A stretch of 38,176 bases of DNA from Diphasiastrum complanatum (GCA_029204225.1 MU835551.1:1-38176); one strand, 5' to 3'. Positions 10,957 to 21,095 are shown, numbered from the stretch's first letter. Program-made: numbers and translations. Notes: generated from the sequence alone by a model not told the origin.

Positions 10957-11247
10957 ATAATCATTACCTCAATATATAGAGAGTAGGATCCTATGCATGA
11001 ACCCATGCAATCCCCATGCAGGTCAACTATAAAAAGATCACAGCTCTTCATGCATACCTCCTGCCTATATCAATCACATGTATATGCACTACTCCATATG
11101 TCTCAATTAGAGTGTTTGGGTCCTCTCAAGGTCATCAGTCACCAGCAGGCCTCGATGTGGAAGGCATGACCAATAATCTCGAACACTGGAGGGCCGATCT
11201 ACCATATCAGGACTATTCCATGTCCTTAGCGAAATATGGCCATAACA
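10957..11247 (-). repeat. Gypsy-type LTR, U3 side
   Basis: Minus-strand LTR beginning TGTTATGGCC. Its first ~135 bp match the plus-strand LTR at 32090-32225 through GAGAGGACCCA. Beyond that point only this copy continues, with CTATATA near 10977 and AT-rich sequence that could be the promoter part. Four CATGCA (RY-type) motifs lie between 10994 and 11054. The copy is cut by the copia A LTR at 10956/10957. Confidence 0.55.
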
Positions 11248-12000
11248 TTCTTCCTCCCTTAAATAGGTTCTGTTCTCAGAATAGGAAAAAGAAAGCATAA
11301 AACTATTCCTTAAGCTTTCAAGTATTACCCATGAACCATTATTCTTAGTCTGATCTTTCCATCTGAATAAGTAATCAGAGATGCAAACAATTCTTCAATT
11401 GCTTGCCTCTACTCATGAATACTAGCTCAAATTCCAAAAGATACACTAAGCTCTAAAAATTCCAAATGGGTTGATCTTATCCAAAAGAAGAGTCACCACC
11501 TTCATGTAATCTAAATTACATGAAACACTAGATGATTTACCTTATTTCAGAAATCAAATCCAAAAACTGAAGAAATTCCATTTCAATTTTTTGCAGAAAA
11601 TAATGCTTCTTGGTACAAATATTCTAAAATATCACAATTCAATCATCTAAAATCTCTAGAAAATCCATCAAGTCTCAGATAATTGTAACTCAAACCAAAG
11701 TACTACAGTTACTCAAATGAGTTAATAGCCCCATTTCTAGCATCATATGCAAGAAATTAGCAATTATCCGTATCTTAATAGATTTATCTCTCACTAATGA
11801 ATTAAGTTTATTCCTCAGTTGAGAAATACTCACCCAATAATTTAGTATCCTATGCACACAATTTCTTAATGAACAAAATGACTCATACATTATGTGTCTT
11901 ACAAGCAATACCCACAAAAAAAACAATTTCCAGTGAATTCTCTTCACACTGTCAGTAAAACCACCACAGGAGTAAATCAACTACTCAAGTTAAATGCCCA
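10957..12000 (-). mobile_element. 3' end of a Ty3/gypsy-type element (minus)
   Basis: On the minus strand an AAGGGAGGAAGAA polypurine tract (11248-11260) is followed by an LTR starting TGTTATGGCC at 11247 and running down to 10957, where copia A's LTR end abuts. Upstream of the tract, to about 12000, the sequence is similar to the plus-strand copy at 31200-32089, for example GTTAATAGCCCCATTTCTAG. No coding motif is visible in this part; it would be the stretch between pol and the 3' LTR. TGTTA starts and GGGAGG tracts are typical of Ty3/gypsy, but without pol the superfamily call is an inference. Confidence 0.6.
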
Positions 12001-12593
12001 TGATTTAGAAGTCTTAAATGTTTAGGTGCAGCTTTTGATTGTACTAGTACAACACCACATTTAGATCCATGTCCAAATCACTTTTAAGTTAACCTATAGA
12101 TCTATTAGAACAGATCTGTTAACTTTGCAAGTAATTGTCAAACACAATACTTGACCATATGTCTATGTTCACCAACTAGGTTAAGTGCACCAGATAAACT
12201 TAGTAACCAGGAGTTTATAGTAGATCCAAACAAAATTAGTCGTGCACATATGAGAAAAATCTCACTATGACCCAATACATAAACACATATGTCTTTATCT
12301 GGCAGATTCTTCAAAAATCCGCACATATTACTCACATATATCACTGAGAATCCTGTAACTCAGCTACAAAACATTGTATTTCTCTTGAGTAAATAACATA
12401 TCAGGGAAATCTCTGAAGTGAATAATTCCACATCACAAGTTTTTCAACCATCATAATTTCATCATCCAATCAACCTACTTCGAATCTTAGTGTACAAACC
12501 AAGATTAGGATGGCTTATGCAGACACCCATAAGGTTAAGATTAAAGCTTTATTCTTCTGATCCAATCCATAACTAAATGGTACTTGGTAATAA
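12001..12593. other. Gene-free stretch
   Basis: About 590 bp of AT-rich sequence between the gypsy fragment and the minisatellite. A 68-codon minus frame at 12138-12344 has no recognisable feature. It may be further gypsy internal sequence, but similarity to the other copy is not evident by eye. Confidence 0.5.
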
Positions 12594-13916
12594 ATCAGTG
12601 ATGCGGTCTGTCTGTGGTCCTCTGCGGTCTTCCCGCCGTGGCGGGAGGTTTGGAATTCTCTGCAGTCCCTCTGTGGTCCTCTATGGTCCTCTCTGCGACC
12701 GTCTGCGGTCTTCTCACCGCGGGGGGAGGTTTGGAATTCTCTATGGTCAATCTGTGGTCCCTTTGCGGTCCTCTACGGTCATCTACGGTCCTCTGCAATC
12801 ATCCGTGACCTCTGCGGTAATCTACGGTCATTTGCAACCTCTGCAGTCTCTAATGCGGTCCCTCTGTGGTCCTCTGCGGTCCTCCCGCTGCGGCGGGAGG
12901 TTCTGAGCTCTCTACGGTCCCTTTGCGGTCATCTACAGTCCTCTACAGTCATCTATGGTCCTCTTCGGTTCTCTGCGGTCATATACAATCATCTGCGACC
13001 TCTACGGTCCTCTTAGTTCTCTGCGGGAGGTTCTGAGTTCTTTGCGGTCCCTCTGCGGTCGTATATGGTCCTCTACGGTCATATATGGTCCTCTACAGTC
13101 TCTGCGGTCATCTAGGTCATCTGCGACTCTACGGTCTCTACAATCCCTCTACGGTCCTCATGCAGTCCTCTGCGACCTCTGCAGTCATCTACGACCTCGG
13201 TCCTCTCTGCGATCCTCTACGGTCATCTACAGTCATCTGCAATCCTTGCAGTCTCTGTGGTCCTCTGCGGTCCCTCATGCAATCCCTTTGTGGTCCTCTA
13301 TGGTCCTCCCATCGCGGCGGGAGGTTCTGAGTTCTCTGTGGTCCCTCTGCGGTCATCTACGGTCCTCTACGATCCTCTACAATAATCTTCAACCTTTGCG
13401 GTCATCTACAGTCATCTGCAACCTCTACGGTCCTCCGCGGTCCCTCTGCGGTCCTCTGTGACCTATGTGGTCATCTGTGACCTCGGTCCTCTCTGCGGTC
13501 CTCTGCGATCATCTACAACCTCTGCGGTCATCTACAGTCATCTACAACCTCTGCGGTCTCTGCGGTCCTCCTGCCGTGGTGGGAGGTTCTGAGTTCTCTG
13601 CGGTCTCTCTGCGGTCATCTACGGTCCTCTGCGGTGATCTACGACCTCTGTGCTCATCTATGGTCATCTGCAACCTCTGCGGTCCCTTTGTGGTCCTCTA
13701 CGGTCCTCCCGCCACGACGGGAGGTTCTGAGTTCTTTGCAGTCCCTCTGTGGTTATCTACGGTCCTCTATGGTTCCTAATGCGGTCCGTCTACGGTTCCT
13801 AATGTGGTCTGTCTGTGGTCCATGCGGTCTTCCCGCCGTGGGGGGAGGTTCGGAATTCTCTACGGTCAATTAACGGTCCCTTTGCAGTCCTCTGTGGTCA
13901 TCTACAGTCCTCTGCG
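12594..13916. repeat. 10-bp-period minisatellite with GC-rich palindromes
   Basis: About 1.3 kb of head-to-tail variants of a 10-bp unit, YTCTGCGGTC, alternating with YTCTACGGTC, ATCTACAGTC and similar. Eight interruptions carry a near-palindrome (CCTCCCGCCGYGGCGGGAGG type) followed by TTCTGAGTTCTCT or TTTGGAATTCTCT. They lie near 12629, 12709, 12881, 13013 (half only), 13305, 13567, 13705 and 13829. Because 10 bp x 3 = 10 codons and the unit has no stops, both strands show long artefactual frames (for example 12955-13461 as GPLRSS-type repeats). These are not genes. The array is richer in GC than its surroundings and ends inside the C-terminal end of the DGQH pseudogene. Confidence 0.9.
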
Positions 13917-15273
13917 ATGTAGTCCACATCTAAAGGCAAGTCTTCTTCTGTAGTAAGCAGATACTGTACAACACTTAGTGCAGCCATCTCACGAACCATA
14001 AGAAGAACTCCGTCATCAATGTGTTTTTCTTTGTTTTTTCTTCCAAAATACAACTCTCCATTTACAAGCTTCTGTAGGATACGATCGCACATGGCGTCCG
14101 ACATATACCTCAAACATCTGAACAACCGAATAGATATCGGTTTGTTTTTTGTCTTCCTCGATTCCAATGCAGGTTTGTTGTAGCAAATTTGATTATTTAC
14201 ATACAATTTCATGACTTGCATATAATTATTGAATGTTTCGTCTGAACGAAAGATTATTATTGTGTACTCCTCAAATTTCTCATACAAAGATGTAATTGTG
14301 TGTTGTCCTGACAAAGATCCAACATTGCTCCTGCCAAGGACACCGCGCAAACTGAGATAAAATGCTCTCATCTGTTTCAATTGCTCAGGATTTAGCTTCA
14401 CTCCTTTGACAAAGTGTGGTCGATTCAATGAGATCCATACATCACGTGCACGCTCCATGATTTCTGGTAGACTGCTCTTTTTTCTTTTCTCTTCCGGTTC
14501 GTGATTGAGTCTATCCAATTCAAGAATGTAACGAGATGCATTCTTAAATATACATATCTTGGCATGCACAAACCTAAAAGTGGCATCAAATATTTGAGGA
14601 TGTATCCTATTTTGATTTAATGCAATCTTTGCGAATTCATTACATGCATAACAAATATGTTGACCATCGATAGGCTCAAAAATACAATACGACAAAAAGC
14701 GATTTTTACACAATCCATCCAATCTGGATCCAGGCGCCTCCTTTAAGTTTCTATGTAGACTTGCTCATTCTCTTCTCTATCAACATGCATGAATTCACAA
14801 TACATCTTTGCAAACATAATTGGGCCTTCAAAAATAATTTCTTCCTCATCACTTTTCTTGAATGAAATTGGCCTTAAAGTGACGTTGATTGATGCGGGTG
14901 GTGGACTATTGGGCTTGCTCAAATCAACAAACAACTTCTCAACAAATGAGTGATCCAAAGCTCGTTGGTTCGTGAAAAGTGAGGCACGCTGGATATTTTT
15001 GCTTTCTATACGATACATTGTATTTTTACCCCATATGTACCTGATGTCGTCAATTACAAAATTATCTAGATTGACATTTGCATCACCCTCAAAGTCAGGG
15101 ATTTGCTCTGCCTTGACCGTACGCCCTTCATCGTCTGATACATTGCAATAAGAGCCGAATTGCATTCCCGATCGATCCACTCTCGGCTCCAAAGGTCTTT
15201 TGTCGGCGGTCCCAACAACTTTTGCAGTCTCTCTTCCAATTCAAACCTCACGACTTCTTTCCTAGGTCCTAAA
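13917..15273 (-). pseudogene. Broken gene with DGQH motif (ParB-superfamily-like?)
   Basis: Three consecutive minus-strand blocks read as one protein if two frameshifts are allowed, near 15180 and 14745. Block 1 (from 15273) has FELEERLQKLLGPPTKDLW. Block 2 (15192-14743) has TNQRALDHSFVEKLFVDLSK then ASINVTLRPISF. Block 3 (14722-13917) has IFEPIDGQHICYACNEFAKI followed by about 240 charged residues (DRLNHEPEEKRKKS; VKGVKLNPEQLKQMRAFY). The order N-x-R...V...L, then a strand ending in LRP, then DGQH resembles the ParB/DGQHR nuclease fold, where such motifs bind nucleotide or DNA. That is an inference from motif order only. The gene is cut by the copia B LTR at 15273/15274 and by the minisatellite at 13917; the last residues (AEDCR) are repeat-derived. 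Codon usage looks gene-like. Function unknown. Confidence 0.45.
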
Positions 15274-15928
15274 TGTAAAAAAAGTGGATCTTGAATGGAT
15301 CCAAACTCCCAAAATACTTGGCTAAGATCTTTGCACAACAAGCTACAAAAGCTAGAAATGGCAAAGCATCCTAATGCTACCTTTGATACACATGAACTTG
15401 ACAAAGCATTCAAGAGACAAAAGAAACTAATAAAAGATACTGATGGTAGCCAAAAACAACAACATACCAGCCCTACAACAACAGCCTACCACTTTTGGAG
15501 ACCTCTTAAGATCATACACAAAAGCTTGAAGACAATACACAAAGCAATGCTCTCAATGGAGGAAGAAACTGTGACAATGATCTATTGATCTCTCTCAACA
15601 ATACAATAAGTTTCTCCAACCTGTTCTCCACGAATTTCAGCCTAATATAGGTGAGAGAGATGACTCTCTCTCCTCTCTCTAAAACTTAGGACCCAATTTT
15701 AGGGCACCAGTAGCCTAAAATAGCCAATTTTGGCCTATATGTCCAAATAACATGATTTTGGTGTCATTTCGAAGGTCCTGAAGTTTGAGACTTCTTCAAC
15801 ATGAAATATATACTAAAATAAAAGTATTTAGGCCTCTTTCACACTTATGAAATGTTAGATCCAAAACTATGTACAAAAACTACCAATTTAGGCCTCAAAC
15901 TAGCTAGGAAATGTTGACAATTTTCACA
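15274..15928 (-). repeat. 3' LTR of copia B
   Basis: Minus-strand LTR starting TGTGAAAATTGTCAAC at 15928. A plausible end is TTTTTACA at 15274, matching the ends of the related LTRs in copia A (CCTTCACA) and C (CTTTCACA), including the preceding GGATC...TCAAGAT. Its 655-bp length fits the 645 bp of copia C. A CTATATTAGG near 15640 may be a TATA box. A plus-strand lysine-rich frame at 15295-15588 lies wholly inside and is not called as a gene. Confidence 0.65.
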
Positions 15929-15941
15929 CTCCCTCTTCAAC
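15929..15941 (-). other. Polypurine tract of copia B
   Basis: Minus-strand GTTGAAGAGGGAG directly before the LTR start TGTGAAAA, matching the tract of copia A. Confidence 0.7.
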
Positions 15942-16977
15942 TTATCTTGCTAGTTTTACAACACTACTTTGCTCCAACCTAAGAATGATCTCCATCATGA
16001 TAATAGATCTCTTCTCAAGTGTTCTAATATGTACAATATGAAGTACAACATAATTGATATAGATAATAGTGTCCATATAGGATGCTTCACTATTTCTTAC
16101 ATCAATTTTACATAGAATGGTGAACATGATACATGTAAAAGAACATAGAATAATAATGAAAGGATTCCTCCATGTATCCACCTTTGAATTATCTATAAAA
16201 CAACAGCAAACAAGTTGTAAGGGAAAGTAACCAACAAGTGTTTGCATGCCGCCTCCACATTCCACTATGCCCATAGTGAATGCACCATGTATCTCCATGA
16301 ATGAACCTCCATCACCACCTTGCCTTTTGTAGATCTCCAATCCATGAAAGCCCTTGAGTGAATGAATACCAAAATGATGTGTTCTCTGCTCCATTTGAAT
16401 GACCAAAACCTAAACTTGAAATACTTGAAGTATCTCCACAAGATTTGCATACAATCCTTGATCCTACATTGTCAACAATTTGCCAATTTGCCAACACTAG
16501 GATGCTACATCTTAAACTTTGCTCAAAAGTAAACATATTGACCACATCAATATCTTTCAAGATTTGAATGAATGCGTGTACTTGATCATTAAAACCAGCA
16601 ATGATAACTATTCCATCTCCAAGATCCAAAGGATGCAAAACTATGGAACTAGTTTCATTGAATTTTGACAATTCCAACACATTGACATGACAATATTCAT
16701 ACATGAGATTAAGCAAGTAAGGTAGAGTAAGAGGACAATTCCTTGCTTCTTTAAGAACCTTACTTGAGCCTTCAAGAACCTGTAAAAACAGATCCAAAAT
16801 GCTTTGCCCATGTGGCTCCCCTTTGATGCTTTTGACTAGCTTCCAATTGCTACTTGCCTCTTGGTGTTGATGAAGCAATTCAAGATCAACATCTTGATCT
16901 TCCAATAAAAAATCAAGGATTTTGCATTTATAAACATCTTCAGATCAGAACCTCTTAAGATACTCCCTCTCAATGGC
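15942..16977 (-). pseudogene. Copia B post-RT ORF of unknown function
   Basis: Minus-strand frames 16905-16312 (197 codons) and 16406-15942 (154 codons) overlap in different frames and together match the post-RT region of copia A over its whole length. The match starts at EREYLKRF near 16970 and ends at EKRS..MEIILRLEQSS before the polypurine tract. This copy is better preserved: the first block is uninterrupted and gives KLVKSIKGEPHGQSILDLFL and GDGIVIIAGFNDQVHAFIQI, mostly hydrophobic-patterned alpha/beta-like sequence. No RNase H, aspartic protease, zinc-finger or transmembrane signature is seen. One frameshift lies around 16320-16400. Product and role are not recognised. The position between RT and LTR is where RNase H would be, or where extra ORFs sit in some plant elements. 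Confidence 0.5.
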
Positions 16978-17577
16978 CTACAAAGATATAGATTTCTTTT
17001 ACCATGGCCAGTAGCGGCATTTCTTGAATAACTTTCACTTTAGCCAGATTTGTCGAGATACCATAGTTGGATATGATATGTCCTAAGACGACACCATGTG
17101 TTAGATCTTTAAACACAAACTGAATTACTCTTTGAAAGGTTGATGGAGCATTACAGAGTCCGAATGGCATTACTTGATATGCATAGGTACCGAACTCAAT
17201 GGCAAATGCTGTCTTATGAATGTCTTTAGAATCTAATTGGATATGAAAATAACCACTAAAGCCATCCAAAAACTCATTGCCTCTGCTCTTGCCATCTCTT
17301 CCAATATGGAGTCGGTTAATGGTAAAGGGAAGTGATCCTTCTTTATGACTTTAGTCAATTCTTTTAGGTCCACACATATCCTTCATTTACCATTCTTCTT
17401 GGGAACCACCACAATGGGTGATAACCATGTCATGTGTTCAATTTCTTTAATGAAACTCGCAACTAGTAATGTTTGTATGTCTTCTTTAATTTCTCTCTAT
17501 AGAGTGGATTACAGCAGTATGGCTTCACTTGAACTGGCTTTGCATCATTTTCTGACGAGATGGAGTGTATTGCTATA
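16976..17577 (-). pseudogene. pol: Ty3/gypsy reverse transcriptase fragment
   Basis: Minus-strand sequence from about 17500 downward reads WLSPIVVVPKKNGK, a stop in place of Trp, then RICVDLKELTKV and FPLPLTDSILEEMA. After a frameshift near 17270 it continues DGFSGYFHIQLDSKDIHKTAF, then YQVMPFGLCNAPSTFQRVI. These are the hallmark Ty3/gypsy RT motifs, including the LDGFSGY block with the first catalytic Asp. The YxDD box is missing: after QFVFKDLTHGVV the sequence jumps to LGHIISNYGIS, which normally follows about 35 residues later, so the palm catalytic pair has been deleted. The fragment is flanked by copia B on one side and interrupted by the copia C LTR on the other. Non-functional. Confidence 0.85.
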
Positions 17578-18222
17578 TGTGAGAAATTCAACTAGTTTGA
17601 TCATATTTGCTACATTTCTATATTTGAAAAATTGAGGTCAACTTTATATTAGACTTAGAGATTGACTTTTCAAAGTTAATTAATCTAAATTTCATTGAAT
17701 AGCCACTTTTTGAAAGTGTGGGAAATGTAGAAGTCGAGTTTGAGTAGATTCAAATTTAAATGTTGGGTACATTAAATCTAGAGCCAAAAATAGTAGGGTT
17801 TACATTTTGGAGGGAAAGCCAAGCGGCCAAATAGGGTTTGGACATGTTATAAAAGGATGTAACTCGTGGAGAAGCAGATCTGCTCTCTTCTCTATCTCAT
17901 TTCATGCTTATACATGGTTTTCTTGGGTTCTACTATCCATTGGTGCACTATACGTGTGATATCTTGCAATTCTATGTGTAGAATGATCTATATTTGCTAT
18001 TTTTAGGTTTACACATGTGAAATATGGTACGGTACTATTTCTATACAAACAATAGCTTGTATCTATATTTTGATTCATGTTTGATCAAGTTCTATTAGAG
18101 TTAGCATTCAATTTGTGTGTAGATGCTAATTTTTCTACATTGGCAAAATTGGTGGAGTAGCTTGTTTTGTAACCAAAGATCTTTAGTAGATTTGGATCAT
18201 CAAGATTCTGAATTCTTTCACA
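17578..18222 (+). repeat. 5' LTR of copia C
   Basis: Starts TGTGAGAAATTCAAC, ends CTTTCACA and is followed at once by the PBS. It is 645 bp long. It carries a TATAAAA box at 17848-17854, in the region replaced by an insertion in copia A, and a CACATGTG palindrome at 18012-18019. Confidence 0.85.
17848..17854 (+). promoter_or_regulatory. TATA box in copia C LTR
   Basis: TATAAAAGG about 270 bp into the LTR, followed by a CT-rich stretch (TCTGCTCTCTTCTC) as in plant core promoters. It is the most likely promoter for this element's RNA. Confidence 0.5.
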
Positions 18223-18238
18223 TGGTATCGAAGCTTGT
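18223..18238 (+). other. Primer binding site of copia C (initiator Met tRNA type)
   Basis: TGGTATCGAAGCTTGT begins directly after the LTR. It resembles the plant copia PBS TGGTATCAGAGC, complementary to the 3' end of initiator tRNA-Met, with changes in the middle. Confidence 0.75.
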
Positions 18239-18813
18239 GTTTCTGGTTATGAAGGAGACAATCACATCTATCAATGATTTGGAGAAGATATCAATGCTAG
18301 ATCATGCTATTCTACACCAAAATCAAGTTTCTTGCATTTGTAGATTGGATCTTTTGTAGATCAAATTCCTATATAGGTTTATAAACTTGATCAATCCAAT
18401 TTTTGAATTCACATGTTGGATTTGGCCAATTTTTGGATCATTGTAATAGCATAAGTGGTGGCTAATAGATTGTACATCAAGATTTTAAGCATTTGCATGT
18501 AGATTTGGAATATTCAATTTTTGTGATTTTGTCAAAACTCTAATTTTGATTGGATCTCTAGATAGTGAGGTTGCTGGACTTCATTTGAGTTTGTTTCAAT
18601 CTTAGGAAGTGGCAAGAGTCATTAGATTGAGGATAGATTATAGGTTGATCAAGAATTCATGATTCTATGTGTTGATTTGCTTGGTATAAGTGCTAGAAGA
18701 GAATTGAGTAGTTTCAAATCTTTGTGATTTCTCTTTGAAAACATTTGTTGTTGTTCAAAGGAGTGCTTTTGCACATTGAAACAGGTTGAAAGAGAAGATC
18801 AGGTCATTGGTAC

Positions 18814-19731
18814 ATGGCAACATCAAGTGGAGTCATGTTGGAAGCCAATGATAGGCTTACCTCAAGTAGCTATTCATTGTGGAAAGTGAGGATGGAATCA
18901 CTTCTTGAGATGAATGATGTTTTGGATATTGTTGTAGGTTTGGAGGAGATACCAGTAGCACAACAAGATCAAATGAGGTATGATAAGAGGGCCAAAAGGG
19001 CTCTACACATGATCAAGATGAATGTTACCAATGAGCTTCTCAAAGAGGTTGGTAAGAGTACTTCATCTAAGGACGCTTGGGATTCATTGAAAAAGCTTTA
19101 AGAATCCACGTCTACTTCTAGAGTGTAGACTCTAAGAAGAAAATCTTTTCTTGTTTGCAAAAGAGTGAAGAAAGTCCCAACACTTTTGTTTTGAGAGTGA
19201 AAGCATTGAATGATGAGTTAGCTTGCATTGATGAGAACAATAAGGAAGGAGAGCTTGTTCAAGTGATTCTTAATGGTTTGTTGGATGCTCATTCTAATAT
19301 TGTTCAAAGTTAGCTATCCAAAAAGACTTTGCTGTCAAGTTTTATGGATCTTCAAGAAATCTTGATCAATGAAGAATATAGGCTTCAACCAAGAGGTGGA
19401 TCTACATTGACACTTCAAGAGGAGGCTATGTTCACAAAGGGCAAATTCAAGGGCAAAAGCAAAAGCAACTGGTCTAAAGGGCAAGATCAAGGAGAGGCTT
19501 CTTCAAATGGCAAAAAGAAAGATAGGTCATAATCAAGTGCTTCTATTGTGGCATCAAAAAACACTTTGCAAGTGAGTGCTACAAGAAGAAGAGAGATCAA
19601 GGAGACAAGCAAGGTAATCTTACTCTTGATGAGGATGGTTTGGAGGCTCAAAACTCAAATGATGATGATGCTTTTGTGATGTCTTCATATATGTTTGCTA
19701 ATGATGGACCCTAGATCCATGGTGGATTGAC
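18814..19731 (+). pseudogene. gag: Copia C gag and start of protease
   Basis: The ATG at 18814 opens a copia gag N-terminus (SSSYSLWKVRMESLLEM) through KDAWDSLKKL, where a TAA at 19099 breaks it. The frame resumes with STSRV and VILNGLLDAHSNIVQS, then QEILINEEYRLQPRGG. A Lys-rich linker leads to a CX2CX4HX4C knuckle (CFYCGIKKHFASEC, 19538-19579), reached only after a frameshift near 19530. The sequence ends at PWWID, the first residues of the protease active site, where unrelated DNA begins. Linker and knuckle closely match copia A. Confidence 0.85.
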
Positions 19732-20545
19732 TTTAAACGAGGAACATTCCCAGCCACTTCCCAAATTTGCGAAGTGAGAGAAAGCTGCTTCCCTTATAAA
19801 GAAAAGTGAGAGAATTTGCAACGCCCTCGTTCATGTCAACATTCCCTATGGGTTGACAGTGTACACTATGTACAATTGTCACAAAAGCCATATACTTCCA
19901 AGTACAACGACTTTCTTAATTATGTGACAAGCATTCAATGTAATTAATACACGGATGAAATCTATAAATAGATCATCCAAGCACAGACTAGGTGTTGCTC
20001 CATCCATGAGACGCATTATTTGAGCCTCCCAATTACGCCATCAATTTTTGGTTGTAATTGCTATTTGTATTGTGCTTCAGTGTAATATAGCAGCAGCACA
20101 TTTTTATCTGTGTACAACGTAGATGAATGCTTATTGTGATTGAATGCACTTTCATTGTTGTTTGATCATGTCAGAACACAAATGTCTACAACTCCTCAGT
20201 TTTTGATCAGACGATGGCTATCTTTGACGCCTGAGAACCTCGTGATATCACACTGCTCTTCAATTTATCTCATAACTATACTTCACATTGAATCTGATTT
20301 TAGTAGTACCACACACAAACCATCTCTAATCTCTTCGGTGGACTGTACTCTTGTTTTTAGAGTATGAATTAATTTTCAAGATCCTGTTGGTCAATCAAAA
20401 TGCATAAGGTTGTGATTATCTTTAGCATAAGCTGTCTATTAGACTGTTTTTGTACCTAGCAGTCGATTAGAACGGGAGAGCTGTTCTGCAATATTTCTGC
20501 TCTCTTCCCCGTTCTCATTCTTCCTATATCCCTCCCCTCATCAAC
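19732..20545. other. Unrecognised stretch with TATA-like promoter
   Basis: About 800 bp replacing the rest of copia C. It contains CTATAAATAG at 19962-19971 followed by CATCCAAGCACAGAC and then T-rich, GTTGTAATTGC-type sequence, like an LTR or pararetroviral promoter and leader. No LTR pair, PBS or coding frame above 75 codons supports either assignment. The break at 19731 is sharp, so this may be the edge of another inserted element. Confidence 0.4.
19963..19970 (+). promoter_or_regulatory. TATA box candidate
   Basis: TATAAATA in a strong plant TATA context (TCTATAAATAGATC), with transcription-start-like CA dinucleotides about 30 bp downstream. No gene is visible downstream. Confidence 0.4.
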
Positions 20546-21095
20546 TTCAAAACTAAACATCATGCCAAGCCATGGATTCCAAGGCATTTTGTGCACTTGA
20601 AGATACATCAATTAGAAAATTAAGTGCATACACAATGTTGCCAAAGACAACTTGCATTGCTTGATCCACATGATTGAGTCTTGATGGCTCATCTTGGTAC
20701 TCATTGTTCTTCTTGGAGTCCTTGGGTCTTAAGCTTGATCCTCCACTTGACTTGACTCCAAACCATCAATGAATTGAATAAGGTGTTGATCCAAAGGTGC
20801 TTCTTCAAGTTTACAAATCTTCCACTCTTGAAAGATCAGATTTCCACCATTGACAAATTCTTTGGTGGAAAACAAGTAGATTCTAAAATCTCTACTCGAA
20901 GATCAAAACATTACCATTAATCCTATCATTGAAATGGATAACATTTGGTCCTTACATTGGAATGATCATGCTCAAAGCATGTGGACCCAAAGATTTCCAA
21001 TACAAATGATGTTCCATCTTCTATGACACTATTCAAACTATTACAAAAATATTTATCCAATGAAATTGCTTAATTAACAACAAATGGAGATTTGA
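20546..21095 (-). repeat. Copia-derived internal fragment (copy 2)
   Basis: Second copy of the segment at 5240-5793, in the same orientation. It continues without a gap from the protease ORF end of copia D (stop near 21070), which links the repeat to this family. Frames are closed by several stops, and no pol motif is visible. Confidence 0.55.

Larger units (their letters stand above)
15274..16977 (-). mobile_element. Ty1/copia retrotransposon B, 3' part (minus)
   Basis: On the minus strand this runs post-RT ORF, polypurine tract, 3' LTR. The LTR ends next to the DGQH pseudogene, so the element appears to have inserted into that gene. The 5' boundary near 16977 abuts a Ty3/gypsy RT fragment instead of copia pol, so the upstream part was lost or replaced. 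The family is the same as copia A by LTR start, tract and ORF. Confidence 0.75.
17578..19731 (+). mobile_element. Ty1/copia retrotransposon C, 5' part
   Basis: 5' LTR, Met-type PBS, leader, gag with zinc knuckle and the first residues of protease, then an abrupt end at the catalytic Asp codon (19729-19731). The element sits inside the gypsy RT fragment, so it is younger than that fragment. The 3' portion is absent, so no target duplication can be checked. The leader between PBS and gag (18241-18813) is about 570 bp without features. Confidence 0.85.

Noticed and set aside
12577-13873. Long overlapping frames on the plus strand (up to 168 codons) with GPLRSS-like repeats
   Set aside because: They come from a 10-bp repeat that lacks stop codons in several frames and on both strands; there is no start context or domain.
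15295-15588. 97-codon lysine-rich plus-strand ORF
   Set aside because: It lies wholly inside the minus-strand 3' LTR of copia B.
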